DNA of 64,000 nucleotides from Vibrio gelatinilyticus (GTDB lineage: Bacteria; Pseudomonadota; Gammaproteobacteria; Enterobacterales; Vibrionaceae), in the NCBI RefSeq assembly GCF_022836845.1, contig NZ_JAJNNZ010000014.1, positions 33,878 to 97,877 of the forward strand, written 5' to 3'. The position numbers and the translations under genes were made by a program. The notes under the pieces are model-generated. The model was not told the origin of the DNA, did not search any database, and worked only from the letters and a program-made list of their open reading frames with translations. Positions 17,837-27,297 of this stretch are shown here, piece after piece (positions within the stretch are counted from its first letter, which is position 1; each line of letters starts with the position of its first letter).

Positions 17837-18265
17837 CTAAGCTGGGGTTGCTTCTTTTGCGGCTTTTTTATTCACCGTCTTAAGGAATAAGGATTCTAAG
17901 ATCACAATCGAAATAATCGTAATGTAGAAAGCCACAACGCCACCCGCTGGCCCAGAGAACTGAACTTGCTCATCAAACAAAAGAACAATCGCGCCCATTG
18001 CAACCACTTTAGAGCCGATCAAAATGAACCATGATGAGAAAAAACGTTTAATCTTCGGCAAAGTTGATTGTTTAAGACAAAAGACAGCAGCAAATTTTTC
18101 AAAAGCAACCGAGCTTTTGAGTACTACCGCCATGATAATCGCTGATACCAGCGCCATAAAAACGCCATCCACAGAAACCCAATTCCAAACGGCACCGTAA
18201 CCAAGCATTGCAAAGGTTCCGATCAAGCTACATAAGATAAGTTCATTGACCGTCTTCATTTTCAT
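17837..18265 (-). CDS. Small integral membrane protein, four helices, function unknown
   Basis: A 142-residue protein with four hydrophobic segments (about 8-28, 32-52, 80-102, 108-130) and a charged Lys/Ala-rich C-terminus (TVNKKAAKEATPA). I do not recognise the family with confidence. It lies downstream of the amidohydrolase gene on the same strand, but a strong terminator stands between them, so it is only partly co-transcribed or has its own promoter. Nothing in the sequence names a substrate or partner. Confidence 0.75.
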   Translation of the reverse strand: MKMKTVNELILCSLIGTFAMLGYGAVWNWVSVDGVFMALVSAIIMAVVLKSSVAFEKFAAVFCLKQSTLPKIKRFFSSWFILIGSKVVAMGAIVLLFDEQVQFSGPAGGVVAFYITIISIVILESLFLKTVNKKAAKEATPA

Positions 18266-18293
18266 TTCATTGTTACTCTTTTTCTAGAAGATT

Positions 18294-18322
18294 AAAAAAA
18301 ATGCTCCTAATTGCTAGGAGCA
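18294..18322 (-). terminator. Terminator after the amidohydrolase gene
   Basis: On the minus strand the stem TGCTCCTA/TAGGAGCA with a 5-base loop is followed by eight T. It sits in the 87-base gap between the amidohydrolase gene and the small membrane-protein gene and so separates them. Confidence 0.9.
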
Positions 18323-18352
18323 CTCTATTTATTTAAAGCAAATCACCACATA

Positions 18353-20086
18353 TTAAGCAGGCATCGCTTCTTCGTTAGTCGCTGTTGCACTTTCGTGAAC
18401 AGAAACATCACCACCTAGCATCGTCGCGTGTACTTTGACGTCTTTAACTGCCATCTTGTCGATATCCAAGATATTCGCATCAAGAATTGCCATGTCTGCG
18501 AGCTTGCCTACCTCTATTGAGCCTATCATGTGCTCTTTCTCCATAAGATAAGCCGCGCCAAGAGTTACAGCGTGTAATGCTTGCTCTGCGGTTAGACACT
18601 CATCTTCGCCGTACACTTTGCCAGAGAAAACACATTGGCGGTTCATTGCGCCCCACATCATGAACAATGGGTTAACTTGAGTTACGACATCATCACAGTG
18701 GATTGAGAAAGGGACGCCTTTTTTTGCAGATGTTTGGAATGGGTTCAGTGTTTTAACGCGCTCAGGACCAACGGTTTGGGATGCATGAACATCGCCCCAG
18801 AAAGGAATATGCGTACCAAATAAGTTGTGAACCACACCCAAGGTCTTCATGCGTTCCATTTGCTCAGGGGTAACCATTTGGTTGTGCTCTAGGCAATGGC
18901 GTACATTTGGCTGAGCACACTCTTTTTGCATGCGTTCAATGAGATCCAATAGTTTGTCTGTGCAACCTTCGCCATTACAGTGGAATGAGATGCTGTAGCC
19001 TAGTTCATGTGCATAAAACACATCCTCGTACATTTTTTCATCATCATATTGGAAATGGCCGCTCTCTTTTCCGTTGTAGTACTTTTCACCTTCTTTAAGT
19101 ACCGCTGTAAAACCTTGGATAGAACCATCAGTGTTCAGGTACTTAGTTTTGGTTGCAAAAAGTCGGTCGTTGCTTGCAGCATTAAACTCTGCAAGCTCAT
19201 CCTTGTTAAAGTTTGGTACCAGTGGGTAAGCGGCAAGACGCGCCTTAAAGATTGGCATTTGAGAAAGAGCTGTGTAAAGAGGGAAAGGATTTTGAGGTAG
19301 ACCCATTCCACAATCAGACATGGTTGTCACACCTAAACGGCTTGTACCATCGACGTAAGCGATCATCGCACCGACTGCATCTTCTGCCGTACCCAGGTTG
19401 AAAGCTCCAGTCCCAACTGCACGTAAGATATCTGGCATTTCTGCAATTTCACCTGTTAGGCGATCATCTTTACGGAAAACGAATGCTGGATTATCGTTAA
19501 GGCTATAACCCGCTTTTTCAATTGCCGCAGTGTTAAACACAGCTACATGGCAAGAAGCGTGCATAAGCATGATTGGTGAGTCGCTGCACAATGCATCTAG
19601 GAAGTCACGATCAACAACTGTGCCGTCGCTCATCAATAGTGGGTCAAATCCCCAGAAGTCAAGCCATTCGCCTTTTTTACCAGCTTCATTATGCTCGGCA
19701 ACAAACTGATCGATGGTGTTTGTTAGCTCTGCGCTTGTCACACTAGCTGGTAATACTTTTCCCGCGGCCGCTGTACGTTCTATTTGACCTACGTAACCAA
19801 AGCGGGCTGTGAAAAGTGCTGCGCCAAGTGGGTGCATGTGAGCTTCTATAAAACCAGGGACAATTGTCTTACCTTCAAACTGAGTATCTAGGCGATACTC
19901 TATGTTTTCATTTGTTAAAAAAGTCTCAGCTTGATCTTTTGTTCCAACAAAAATAATTTTGCCATCTTTTATTACTGTCGCACTTGCTCGTGGTTGTTTT
20001 TCATTAACAGTAATAAAATCGCCCGTATATAAAACAGCTTCTTCGCTATAGGCTATTCCTGGCTTATGGAATGTTTTATTTGTCAT
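18353..20086 (-). CDS. YtcJ-type metal-dependent amidohydrolase
   Basis: A 577-residue amidohydrolase-superfamily enzyme of the YtcJ/exoenzyme-like group (amidohydrolase_3). The start at 20086 has a GGAG site; the longer frame to 20143 has none. The metal ligands look intact: HxH in EAHMHPLG, later His residues in SISFHCNGEG and RHCLEHNQM, and the Asp in SIHCDD. The N-terminal small beta domain begins at AVLYTGDFITVNE and the C-terminal return begins at VGKLADMAILD. No signal peptide is seen, so it is cytoplasmic. Members hydrolyse N-acyl or cyclic amides; the substrate is unknown here, and the neighbours do not narrow it. Confidence 0.87.
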   Translation of the reverse strand: MTNKTFHKPGIAYSEEAVLYTGDFITVNEKQPRASATVIKDGKIIFVGTKDQAETFLTNENIEYRLDTQFEGKTIVPGFIEAHMHPLGAALFTARFGYVGQIERTAAAGKVLPASVTSAELTNTIDQFVAEHNEAGKKGEWLDFWGFDPLLMSDGTVVDRDFLDALCSDSPIMLMHASCHVAVFNTAAIEKAGYSLNDNPAFVFRKDDRLTGEIAEMPDILRAVGTGAFNLGTAEDAVGAMIAYVDGTSRLGVTTMSDCGMGLPQNPFPLYTALSQMPIFKARLAAYPLVPNFNKDELAEFNAASNDRLFATKTKYLNTDGSIQGFTAVLKEGEKYYNGKESGHFQYDDEKMYEDVFYAHELGYSISFHCNGEGCTDKLLDLIERMQKECAQPNVRHCLEHNQMVTPEQMERMKTLGVVHNLFGTHIPFWGDVHASQTVGPERVKTLNPFQTSAKKGVPFSIHCDDVVTQVNPLFMMWGAMNRQCVFSGKVYGEDECLTAEQALHAVTLGAAYLMEKEHMIGSIEVGKLADMAILDANILDIDKMAVKDVKVHATMLGGDVSVHESATATNEEAMPA

Positions 20087-20269
20087 TAGAAACTCCTGTG
20101 TAGGGTTATCGTTATCTATATTGGTTGAATTAAATATGCCCAACGTGGTTGCTGAAATCTAGAATTAAAAAATGAAAATAAATTATTAAAAATATTGCAC
20201 CTCACTCTAGCAATATAAAAATATCAAAAAACTATAAACCAGTGATTAAAGCCTCGTAATTACAGTCTG

Positions 20270-20446
20270 TTACCCTCCACTATGTTGCTCTAGAAACACA
20301 TGGACTTCGAATGAACCTGCTGGGAATGGTTCTACTAGGTCAATGGGTTTCGTTTGATCATGACCGGTCATCAAGTAAGCAGCGAACAATACGGCGAGAA
20401 GAATAGTGCAGATTATTACGATGGTCTTTTTTTTATTTAAAGCCAT
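20270..20446 (-). CDS. Small single-pass membrane protein, unknown
   Basis: A 58-residue protein with one membrane helix (about 8-28, TIVIICTILLAVLFAAYLM) and a short outer tail (GHDQTKPIDLVEPFPAGSFEVHVFLEQHSGG). The start at 20446 is supported by a good AGAGGCT ribosome-binding site. It is upstream of the amidohydrolase gene on the same strand with a 183-base gap. Real coding is likely from the site and topology, but no family is recognised. Confidence 0.55.
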   Translation of the reverse strand: MALNKKKTIVIICTILLAVLFAAYLMTGHDQTKPIDLVEPFPAGSFEVHVFLEQHSGG

Positions 20447-20664
20447 TATTAGCCTCTTATTAAGAACGATTAATGCTTCTCTCAATAATATGCTGAAATT
20501 GTGGTTCTCTTCTTTGATTTAATAACAAACCAAATCAAATTTTACTTTTTATGATAATTAATATAAATATCGCACTTATTATCTGAAATCGGGAATAGAG
20601 CTGTCGAATTCACGATAAGGTTTATCTATTCTTAAAAAGAATTAGATAAGGAAGTATCAATGAT

Positions 20665-20689
20665 AAAGGCCTAAATTGCTTAGGCCTTT
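20665..20689 (-). terminator. Terminator of the Hsp20 gene
   Basis: A perfect 10-base stem (AAAGGCCTAA/TTAGGCCTTT) with a 5-base loop begins 5 bases past the Hsp20 stop. On the minus strand the T-run is short, so strength is moderate. Confidence 0.75.
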
Positions 20690-20693
20690 AGAG

Positions 20694-21116
20694 TTAGCTG
20701 ATTTCTATATGCTTAGGTTCAGACTTAGTTGGCTCAACTTTAGGGACAACCACAACAAGTACCCCATCGGTGAATTCAGCATAAATATCCTGAGGCTGTA
20801 CATTGTCACTCAATGTGAAGCTACGAACCATTTTACCTTCATAGCGTTCTTTGTGGATGACTTTGTCAATCTCAGTCTGTTCATCACTTTGAAGAGTGGA
20901 TGCTGACAAAGTAAGCATGCCATTTTCATAAGTAATGGAGATGTCTTTTTTATCGACCCCAGGAAGGTCAGCAATGATCTCGAATGCTGTCTCTTTGTCC
21001 AAAACGTCTACTTTTGGAGAAAATACACCACTTCCCCATTTTGGCCGCATGGTTGGAAAAGCATGATCGAACATATGGCTGAAATCATTCCAAGAGTCAC
21101 GTGGAATTAGGCTCAT
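20694..21116 (-). CDS. Small heat-shock protein, Hsp20 family
   Basis: A 140-residue ATP-independent holdase chaperone. The alpha-crystallin domain runs from about residue 33 (SPKVDVLDKETAFEIIADLPGV) to 125, ending in the conserved segment FTDGVLVVVVPK, the usual A-x-x-x-n-GVL-type signature. A short C-terminal tail (PKHIEIS) carries the I-x-I motif that links dimers into larger oligomers. It is of the class-A IbpA-unrelated type common in marine bacteria. It has its own terminator and stands alone. I see no clear sigma-32 promoter or ROSE-type thermometer hairpin. Confidence 0.93.
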   Translation of the reverse strand: MSLIPRDSWNDFSHMFDHAFPTMRPKWGSGVFSPKVDVLDKETAFEIIADLPGVDKKDISITYENGMLTLSASTLQSDEQTEIDKVIHKERYEGKMVRSFTLSDNVQPQDIYAEFTDGVLVVVVPKVEPTKSEPKHIEIS

Positions 21117-21210
21117 AATAACCTCCAGATCGACAGGTTCCCATTAGTAAGTTTAGTTCAGGGGAATCAAGCCCAAGACTATTTGTTAGATGATATTGAT
21201 CTAGGTCAAG

Positions 21211-21753
21211 CTAGAAGGTCGGAGGTGTGGCAGCGCTTATGAGTTCGCACTCTATCTTGCCTTTATTACGAAAACGGTGGGGCTTTCGGGTTTCAAAGTA
21301 ATAGGAATCCCCTGCCTTTAATACACGACTCTGACTACCGACCGTAATTTCAATTTCTCCGCGAATAACAATTCCGCCCTCTTCCCCGTCGTGTTGCATG
21401 AAATCTGTCCCTGTATCCGAACCCGGTGGATACACTTCTCGTAGAATGGCCAGTTCACGCCCTTCGCGCTTTGCACCAACCAGCAACATTTTTATGGTGC
21501 CATCGCCTAAGTCGGCCATTTGCTCTGCGTTGAAGAAGATATCGTCTTCTGGCTCTACGTTGAGGGTAAAAAACTCCCCCATAGAAATGGGGATAGCATC
21601 AAGAATTTTCTTTAACGAACCCACTGAGGGGTTCACTAAATTCTGCTCGATCTGAGAAATCATAGAGTTGGTCACGCCACTTTGCTTTGCCAACTGTCTT
21701 TGCGATAGGCCACGCATGGTTCTAATCGTTTTTAACTGTTTGCCTACGTCCAT
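21211..21753 (-). CDS. puuR: PuuR-like HTH-cupin regulator (copy 2)
   Basis: A 181-residue regulator with the same layout as the one at 8629: helix-turn-helix (TMRGLSQRQLAKQSGVTNSMI) and a C-terminal cupin (GDSYYFETRKPHRF). The ATG at 21753 fits the AAGAGG site better than the TTG two codons earlier. It is downstream of potI on the same strand with a 91-base gap and is probably the local regulator of the polyamine uptake and gamma-glutamylation genes. Two PuuR-like proteins and one shared operator sequence suggest overlapping or cross-regulation of the two polyamine loci. Confidence 0.86.
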   Translation of the reverse strand: MDVGKQLKTIRTMRGLSQRQLAKQSGVTNSMISQIEQNLVNPSVGSLKKILDAIPISMGEFFTLNVEPEDDIFFNAEQMADLGDGTIKMLLVGAKREGRELAILREVYPPGSDTGTDFMQHDGEEGGIVIRGEIEITVGSQSRVLKAGDSYYFETRKPHRFRNKGKIECELISAATPPTF

Positions 21754-21849
21754 GCTCAATCGTCCTCTTGATTTTTGCTGCTATCATAACCGCCTATAGT
21801 CAAAATAGTAGACGCACTACCAACAGTGCGACCGACCTCATTGCTAGGA

Positions 21850-22689
21850 TTATTCCGCCAATTTCATTTCAAGTTGTCTGCGTTTCTCTGCTTTGGCCAT
21901 TACCCACCAAGCAATAAACGTAGCACACGCGACAGCAAGAATAATCAATGTCGCTAACGCATTGATTTTCGGGCTAACCCCTAGTCTTACGCTGGAAAAT
22001 ACCACCATTGGTAGGGTCGTAGCACTTGGGCCTGACACAAAACTCGCTATCACGAGATCGTCTAAAGACAAGGTAAACGCAAGTAACCAACCGGCTAGAA
22101 TAGCGGGTGCGATTGTTGGTAAGGTAATTTGAAAAAAAACTTTCCATGGTGGAGCGCCCAAATCCATTGCCGCTTCCTCGATAGAACGATCCACTTCTTG
22201 TAATCTGGAACTTACCACTACCGTCACATACGCGGTACAAAACGTTACGTGGGCGATCCAAATAGTGAGCATCCCTCGCTGACTAAACAACTCAAACATC
22301 TGCCCCATGGCAATAAACAACAAGAGCAACGACAGGCCGGTAATCACCTCGGGCATCACTAAGGGCGCGGTGATCATAAACGCAAAGCTGGTTTCACCAT
22401 GAAATTTACCAAAACGATTGAGAACAAAGGCTGCGACGGTGCCTAATACCACTGCTGCGCTCGCAGAAAGAAAGCCTATGATGAGGCTAAGTTTTACCCC
22501 TCCCATTAGAAGGTCATCTTCAAACAACTCAAAATACCATTTGATGGAAAAGCCAGACCATACCGTCACCAAACGGCTCTCGTTAAATGAATAGATAATG
22601 AGTATCAAAATTGGCAGGTATAAAAAGGTAAACCCTGCAGCCAGAATCATCCACTTCCATTTGTTTTTATAGACGGGTATTGCGTTCAT
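21850..22689 (-). CDS. potI: Putrescine/polyamine ABC transporter permease PotI
   Basis: A 279-residue inner-membrane permease with six expected helices and the binding-protein-dependent transport motif EEAAMDLGAPPWKVFFQITLP, which contacts the ATPase. The start at MNAIPVYKNKW (22689) overlaps the stop of potH by four bases (ATGA), so the two are translationally coupled. It is the last of potF-G-H-I. Length and motifs match PotI/SpuH/PotC; PotI is chosen because the binding protein is PotF-like. Confidence 0.92.
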   Translation of the reverse strand: MNAIPVYKNKWKWMILAAGFTFLYLPILILIIYSFNESRLVTVWSGFSIKWYFELFEDDLLMGGVKLSLIIGFLSASAAVVLGTVAAFVLNRFGKFHGETSFAFMITAPLVMPEVITGLSLLLLFIAMGQMFELFSQRGMLTIWIAHVTFCTAYVTVVVSSRLQEVDRSIEEAAMDLGAPPWKVFFQITLPTIAPAILAGWLLAFTLSLDDLVIASFVSGPSATTLPMVVFSSVRLGVSPKINALATLIILAVACATFIAWWVMAKAEKRRQLEMKLAE

Positions 22690-23603
22690 GCATTTACCTC
22701 CAGCTCTCTTTTTTGATAGCGGTGGAACCACAAAATAGGAATCATCAGAAGTAGCAACATCACAATCGCGACTGCTGATGCCACTGGCCAATCTCGGTTG
22801 TTAAAGAACTCTTGCCAAAGCACCTTACCGATCAATATCGAATCAGGTCCTCCTAACAGCTCTGGTATTACAAATTCACCAACCGCAGGAATAAACACCA
22901 ACATAGAACCTGCAATAATGCCCGCTCTGGTTAACGGAATCAGGATCTGAAATAATGTCGTCATAGGCTTAGCACCCAGATCACTAGCAGCCTCAATAAG
23001 GGAGTAATCCACTCGCATCAGTGCAGTGTATAAAGGAAGCACCATAAAGGGCAGATAGGTGTAAACAATACCAATGTAAACAGCCACATCGGTATGGAGG
23101 ATCCTCAAAGGCTCATCGATGATGCCAATCGACAGCAAGGCATTATTGAGTAACCCATTATTCTTAAGAATGCCGATCCAAGCATATACACGTATCAAAA
23201 AGCTCGTCCATGACGGCAATATGATCAACATAAGCAATACATTTCGTGTCGATGGTGTTGAATGCACTATTGCCCATGCAATTGGAAAACCGATGAACAA
23301 GCATAGCAATGTCGATATCAGTGCGATGCGAATCGATTGTATATACGAAGAGATATAAAGGTCATCGTCTATGAGGTATTGGTAATTGCCAATGTTAAGT
23401 AACAACTGTAGTTGCTGCTCTGCATAGGTTAACAGCTCTGTGTATGGCGGGATCGCTATCTGCGCCTCTGCCAAGCTGATTTTGAATACAATGAGAAATG
23501 GCAATAGAAAAAACAGCAATAGCCAGCCATAAGGCACAGCAAGCAATAAGCATTTTGGCGTAGGTATCACCCGCCAAAAATCAAGTTTGGCTTTTTTTAT
23601 CAT
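22686..23603 (-). CDS. potH: Putrescine/polyamine ABC transporter permease PotH
   Basis: A 305-residue permease, partner of PotI. The start at [14 protein letters not shown] (23603) overlaps the potG stop by four bases. The ATPase-contact loop is IEAASDLGAKPMTTLFQILIPL, and the PEAE-type segment EFVIPELLGGPDSILIG typical of PotB/PotH is present. The long periplasmic loop after helix 1 (about residues 45-85) also matches the family. Together with PotI it forms the membrane channel for polyamine uptake. Confidence 0.92.
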   Translation of the reverse strand: MIKKAKLDFWRVIPTPKCLLLAVPYGWLLLFFLLPFLIVFKISLAEAQIAIPPYTELLTYAEQQLQLLLNIGNYQYLIDDDLYISSYIQSIRIALISTLLCLFIGFPIAWAIVHSTPSTRNVLLMLIILPSWTSFLIRVYAWIGILKNNGLLNNALLSIGIIDEPLRILHTDVAVYIGIVYTYLPFMVLPLYTALMRVDYSLIEAASDLGAKPMTTLFQILIPLTRAGIIAGSMLVFIPAVGEFVIPELLGGPDSILIGKVLWQEFFNNRDWPVASAVAIVMLLLLMIPILWFHRYQKRELEVNA

Positions 23604-24742
23604 AGTTTGAGTACCACACAACTTTCCATGTCCCAGCAAAGGTTGACTCTTTGCTCCCATGTTGGCATGTCTTTACGGTGTCGACTGGTATTTTGCAGTG
23701 TCGCGGTCACTAGCTTACCGCTGTCTAGCCTGACATGGTAAATGGACTGATTCCCCATGTAGGCAATATCTTCAACAATGCCAGAGCAAGAGTTTTCCCC
23801 TGAAGACGCATAATCACATAACGTCATTTTTTCCGGGCGAACCGCTATTGAAAGTGGAATGCCCGGTGCGCCCGAGACGCCATGAGCTATAGAGATAGGT
23901 TTACTGAGATCTGGTGTGGTAACCGTGGCACCGTCACTTTGATTGGTTGTCAAAACACCATCAAAAATGTTCACAGAGCCTATAAATTTGGCGGTATATT
24001 TGGAGTTTGGATGCTCATAAATTGATTCAGGGGAACCAATTTGTGCAAACTGTCCTTTATTCATGATTGCGATTCTGCTCGCCATCGTCATGGCTTCTTC
24101 TTGATCGTGTGTCACCATTACGCAAGTCACACCGACACTTTCTAAAATGTCGACCACTTCAAGCTGCATTTTTTCTCTAAGATTCTTATCGAGTGCCCCC
24201 ATTGGTTCGTCGAGCAACAACAACTTGGGTTTCTTCGCCAGACTTCTTGCCAGGGCTACCCTTTGTTTTTGTCCACCTGACAATTGATGGGGTTTTCGCT
24301 TGGCGAAATCAGTCATACGCACTAGCTGCAACATATGCTTAACGGTCGCTTCAATTTCTTTTGCTGGCATGCCATCTTGCTTGAGTCCAAACGCAATATT
24401 GTTGGCGACCGTCATGTGTGGGAATAGAGCATACGACTGAAACATCATATTCACGGGACGACGATATGGAGGAATTTCAGCCAAGTCTTCACCATCGAGA
24501 ATAATCTGGCCAGCGGTTGGTTTTTCAAACCCCGCAAGCATCCTGAGTAGCGTTGATTTGCCACAACCCGATGCGCCGAGTAACGCAAATAGTTCACCTT
24601 GATTAATGGTAATATCAACATTATCAACCGCTACATGGCCATCAAAATCTTTGGTCAGCCCACGGATTTCCAGAAGAGGTTTAGGCGTTATAGGCTCGTT
24701 GTGGTGGTGTACTGGCTCGGTCTCTATAGACATCACTGTCAT
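23600..24742 (-). CDS. potG: Putrescine/polyamine ABC transporter ATPase PotG
   Basis: A 380-residue ATPase that powers polyamine import. Walker [11 protein letters not shown]-loop [10 protein letters not shown], signature [16 protein letters not shown], Walker [12 protein letters not shown] and the H-loop histidine (VTHDQEEAM) are all present. A C-terminal TOBE domain (about 285-380) starts near [11 protein letters not shown]. The start at 24742 (MTVMSIE) has a GGAGAA site; an upstream in-frame ATG would lie in the hairpin region. It is preceded by an attenuating hairpin after potF and coupled to potH. Confidence 0.94.
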   Translation of the reverse strand: MTVMSIETEPVHHHNEPITPKPLLEIRGLTKDFDGHVAVDNVDITINQGELFALLGASGCGKSTLLRMLAGFEKPTAGQIILDGEDLAEIPPYRRPVNMMFQSYALFPHMTVANNIAFGLKQDGMPAKEIEATVKHMLQLVRMTDFAKRKPHQLSGGQKQRVALARSLAKKPKLLLLDEPMGALDKNLREKMQLEVVDILESVGVTCVMVTHDQEEAMTMASRIAIMNKGQFAQIGSPESIYEHPNSKYTAKFIGSVNIFDGVLTTNQSDGATVTTPDLSKPISIAHGVSGAPGIPLSIAVRPEKMTLCDYASSGENSCSGIVEDIAYMGNQSIYHVRLDSGKLVTATLQNTSRHRKDMPTWEQRVNLCWDMESCVVLKL

Positions 24743-24754
24743 AATGTTCTCCAT

Positions 24755-24784
24755 AAAAAAGGCGAACACATACCTGTGTTCGCC
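24755..24784 (-). terminator. Attenuator between potF and potG
   Basis: On the minus strand a perfect 10-base stem (GGCGAACACA/TGTGTTCGCC) with a 4-base loop is followed by six T, 12 bases past the potF stop and 13 bases before the potG start. It should stop most transcripts after potF and allow a minority into potGHI, giving excess binding protein. Confidence 0.9.
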
Positions 24785-24795
24785 ATGGGTGTTAA

Positions 24796-25905
24796 TTAGT
24801 TCTTAATAAAATCCGTCCAAGCACGTGTCACGGAACGTGAAACCTTATGCGGTAGCATTTTCGAACTATACAGTTTCTCTTGAGCTTCAGGCGTTGGGTA
24901 AATACCTGGGTCATCCAAGATCTCTTGGTCGATAAACTCTCGAGACGCTAAGTTTGGATTCGCATACCAAACGTAGTTACTGATTTCAGCAATGATTTCT
25001 GGACGCATTAAGAAGTTGATGAACAAATGTGCGTTTTCTGGGTGTTTGGCTCCCTTTGGAATGGCCATCAAGTCAAACCAAGCCAGTGCGCCTTCTTTTG
25101 GAATCGAGTACGCGACTTCAACGCCATTATCGGCCTCTGCAGCTCGGTCGGCTGCTTGCAACACATCACCGGACCAACCAATAGCAACACAAATATCACC
25201 ATTTGCTAGGTCATTAATGTATTGAGATGAGTGAAAGTAAGTGACGTGAGGGCGAATGGTCTTCAGTAAAGCCAGTGCGTCTTTCTTGTAATCATTAGGG
25301 TTTGAACTGTTTGGATCCTTACCCAAATAGTTCAAAGAGGCAGCCATGATCTCTGTTGGCGCATTGAGGAAACCAACACCGCACTTAGACAGCTTTTCCA
25401 TGTTTTCAGGTTTGAATACTAAATCCCAGCTATCAACAGGGGCATCTTCGCCCAATATCTCTTTTACCTTGTTGACGTTGTAACCAATGCCAGTGGTTCC
25501 CCAAAGATAAGGAACGGAGAAATCATTATTAGGATCGACGGTATCAGCTAAGATCCCCATAAGTTCTGGGTCGAGATTAGAGTAATTCGTGAGTTTACTC
25601 TTATCCAACTTCTGGAAAGCGCCCGCTTTTGCTTGTCGTCCTAAGAAATCGTTACTTGGTACAACAATGTCAAAGCCTGTATTTCCAGAAAGAATTTTCG
25701 CTTCTAATACTTCGTTCGAATCGAAAACATCATAAACCACTTTGATGCCCGTTTCTTTTTCAAACTTGTCTATCGTATCTTCGGCGATGTAATCTGACCA
25801 GTTATAAACATTGAGTACTTTCTCTTCAGCTGACATTGCAGCTGCTGGGGCAAAACCTATTGCCGCACCTAATGCCAGTGTAAAGTAATTTTTCATCTTC
25901 ACCAT
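24796..25905 (-). CDS. potF: Periplasmic putrescine-binding protein PotF
   Basis: A 369-residue periplasmic solute-binding protein with signal peptide (KNYFTLALGAAIGFAPAAAMSA). Close similarity to E. coli PotF (370 residues) is visible in long blocks: VYNWSDYI, YDVFDSNEVLEAK, GTTGIGYNVNKVKEILGE, DSWDLVFKPENMEKL, YFHSSQYINDLANGDICVAIGW and SIPKEGALAWFD. Aromatic and acidic ligands expected for the diamine site (the Trp/Ser pair in NWSDY and the Asp in GWSGDV) are kept. PotF-type proteins bind putrescine; Pseudomonas relatives also bind spermidine, so norspermidine cannot be excluded. It starts the potFGHI group, 42 bases after spuC. Confidence 0.93.
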   Translation of the reverse strand: MVKMKNYFTLALGAAIGFAPAAAMSAEEKVLNVYNWSDYIAEDTIDKFEKETGIKVVYDVFDSNEVLEAKILSGNTGFDIVVPSNDFLGRQAKAGAFQKLDKSKLTNYSNLDPELMGILADTVDPNNDFSVPYLWGTTGIGYNVNKVKEILGEDAPVDSWDLVFKPENMEKLSKCGVGFLNAPTEIMAASLNYLGKDPNSSNPNDYKKDALALLKTIRPHVTYFHSSQYINDLANGDICVAIGWSGDVLQAADRAAEADNGVEVAYSIPKEGALAWFDLMAIPKGAKHPENAHLFINFLMRPEIIAEISNYVWYANPNLASREFIDQEILDDPGIYPTPEAQEKLYSSKMLPHKVSRSVTRAWTDFIKN

Positions 25906-25947
25906 TTGGATCTCCGTTCCTATTGCTTTTCTCGTATTCTCGACGGA

Positions 25948-27297
25948 CTACGACTGAACGTCTGCGAGAGTCTTTTCTAACGCTAGCTTGGCTCTTTCAA
26001 CCAGTAGGTCGATTTCTTCCTTGCTAATGATTAGTGGTGGAGAACAAATCATCGTGTCACCAACGGCTCTAAGCACGACGCCGCTGTTAAAACAGTGCTC
26101 ACGACACTGTGTTCCCACATCCCATTCCTTATTAAAACGTTCGTTGGTCGACTTATCTTTTACCAATTCAATGGCGCCGACTAAACCCTTCGACCTCGCT
26201 TGTGCCACTAAAGGATGCGCTGCAAGCTCTGACCAACGCTTGGCAAAATAAGGCCCTGTCACCTCTCGGACTTGATTGACGATATTAAGCCTTTGCATCT
26301 CTTTGATATTGGCTACAGCTACGGCACACGCTGCTGGATGCCCAGAGTAAGTGAAGCCATGCGCAAACTCGGTATCAGCGTCGGTAAGAACTTTCGCTAC
26401 ATGGTCTCGGACCATCACGCCACCCAAAGGCAAGTAGCCTGAGGTGATCCCTTTCGCCATACACATTAAGTCCGGCTTGATGTTAAATGTCTGACTTGCG
26501 AACCATTCACCGGTTCTACCAAAACCACAAATAACCTCATCGACAATCAGTAAGATCTCGTACTTGTCGCAAATTCGTTGGATCTCTGGCCAGTAACTCT
26601 CAGGCGGTATAATAACGCCGCCCGCGCCTTGAATGGGCTCTGCAATAAAGGCAGCGACTTTATCTTCCCCCACTTCAAGAATTTTCTGCTCAAGTTGACG
26701 TGCTCTTTCTAGTCCAAATTCATTGGCATCTTGCCCATTACCCTCACCAAAATGGTACGGCTGATCAATATGTACAATATTTGGAAGAGGTGACCCACCT
26801 TGAGCACGCATGAACCCCATACCGCCTAAGCTGACTCCCGCCATGGTGCTGCCGTGATATGCGTTATTGCGGCTGATCACCACTTGCTTATCGGGTTTTC
26901 CTAAGCTCGACCAATAATGTCGAACCATTCGGAGCACGGTGTCATTGCATTCTGAACCTGAGCCCGTGAAGAAAACATGATTCATCCCCTCTGGCGTCAC
27001 TTCAGCGAGAAGCGTTGAAAGCTCTACCGCCGGTGGATGTGTAGTCTGAAAGAATAGATTGTAATATGGGAGCTCTTTAAGCTGCTCTGTCGCAGCGTCG
27101 ATCAGAGGTTGGCTGCTGTAACCAAGGTTTACGCACCACAGACCCGCCATTCCATCGAGGATCTTGTGACCATCCTCATCAAAGATATAGATGCCTTCAG
27201 CTTTAGTAATAACACGTGAACCCTTTGCGTTCAGAGCCTTAAAGTTTGTGAAGGGGTGCAAGCAGTGTGCACTATCTTGTTCTATCCATTTAGACAT
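25948..27297 (-). CDS. spuC: Polyamine:pyruvate aminotransferase, SpuC type
   Basis: A 449-residue class-III aminotransferase of the SpuC group, which transfers the amino group of putrescine (and related diamines) to pyruvate, giving 4-aminobutanal. Motifs: glycine loop FTGSGSECNDTVLRM, PLP-contact Asp in VDEVICGFGRTG, Schiff-base Lys282 in CMAKGITSGYLPLGG. It is related to but clearly different from bauA at 7053. It lies between puuA1 and potF on the same strand, the order seen in the Pseudomonas spu operon (spuB-C-E-F-G-H). It offers a direct transamination route parallel to the gamma-glutamyl route. Confidence 0.9.
   Translation of the reverse strand: MSKWIEQDSAHCLHPFTNFKALNAKGSRVITKAEGIYIFDEDGHKILDGMAGLWCVNLGYSSQPLIDAATEQLKELPYYNLFFQTTHPPAVELSTLLAEVTPEGMNHVFFTGSGSECNDTVLRMVRHYWSSLGKPDKQVVISRNNAYHGSTMAGVSLGGMGFMRAQGGSPLPNIVHIDQPYHFGEGNGQDANEFGLERARQLEQKILEVGEDKVAAFIAEPIQGAGGVIIPPESYWPEIQRICDKYEILLIVDEVICGFGRTGEWFASQTFNIKPDLMCMAKGITSGYLPLGGVMVRDHVAKVLTDADTEFAHGFTYSGHPAACAVAVANIKEMQRLNIVNQVREVTGPYFAKRWSELAAHPLVAQARSKGLVGAIELVKDKSTNERFNKEWDVGTQCREHCFNSGVVLRAVGDTMICSPPLIISKEEIDLLVERAKLALEKTLADVQS

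Noticed and set aside
19007..19300. Plus-strand 97-codon frame inside the amidohydrolase gene
   Set aside because: Antisense shadow of a strongly supported gene.
20622..20649. Imperfect inverted repeat (TTATCTATTCTT to AGAATTAGATAA) upstream of the Hsp20 terminator
   Set aside because: Needs a bulge, has no T-run, and its AT content makes chance pairing likely.
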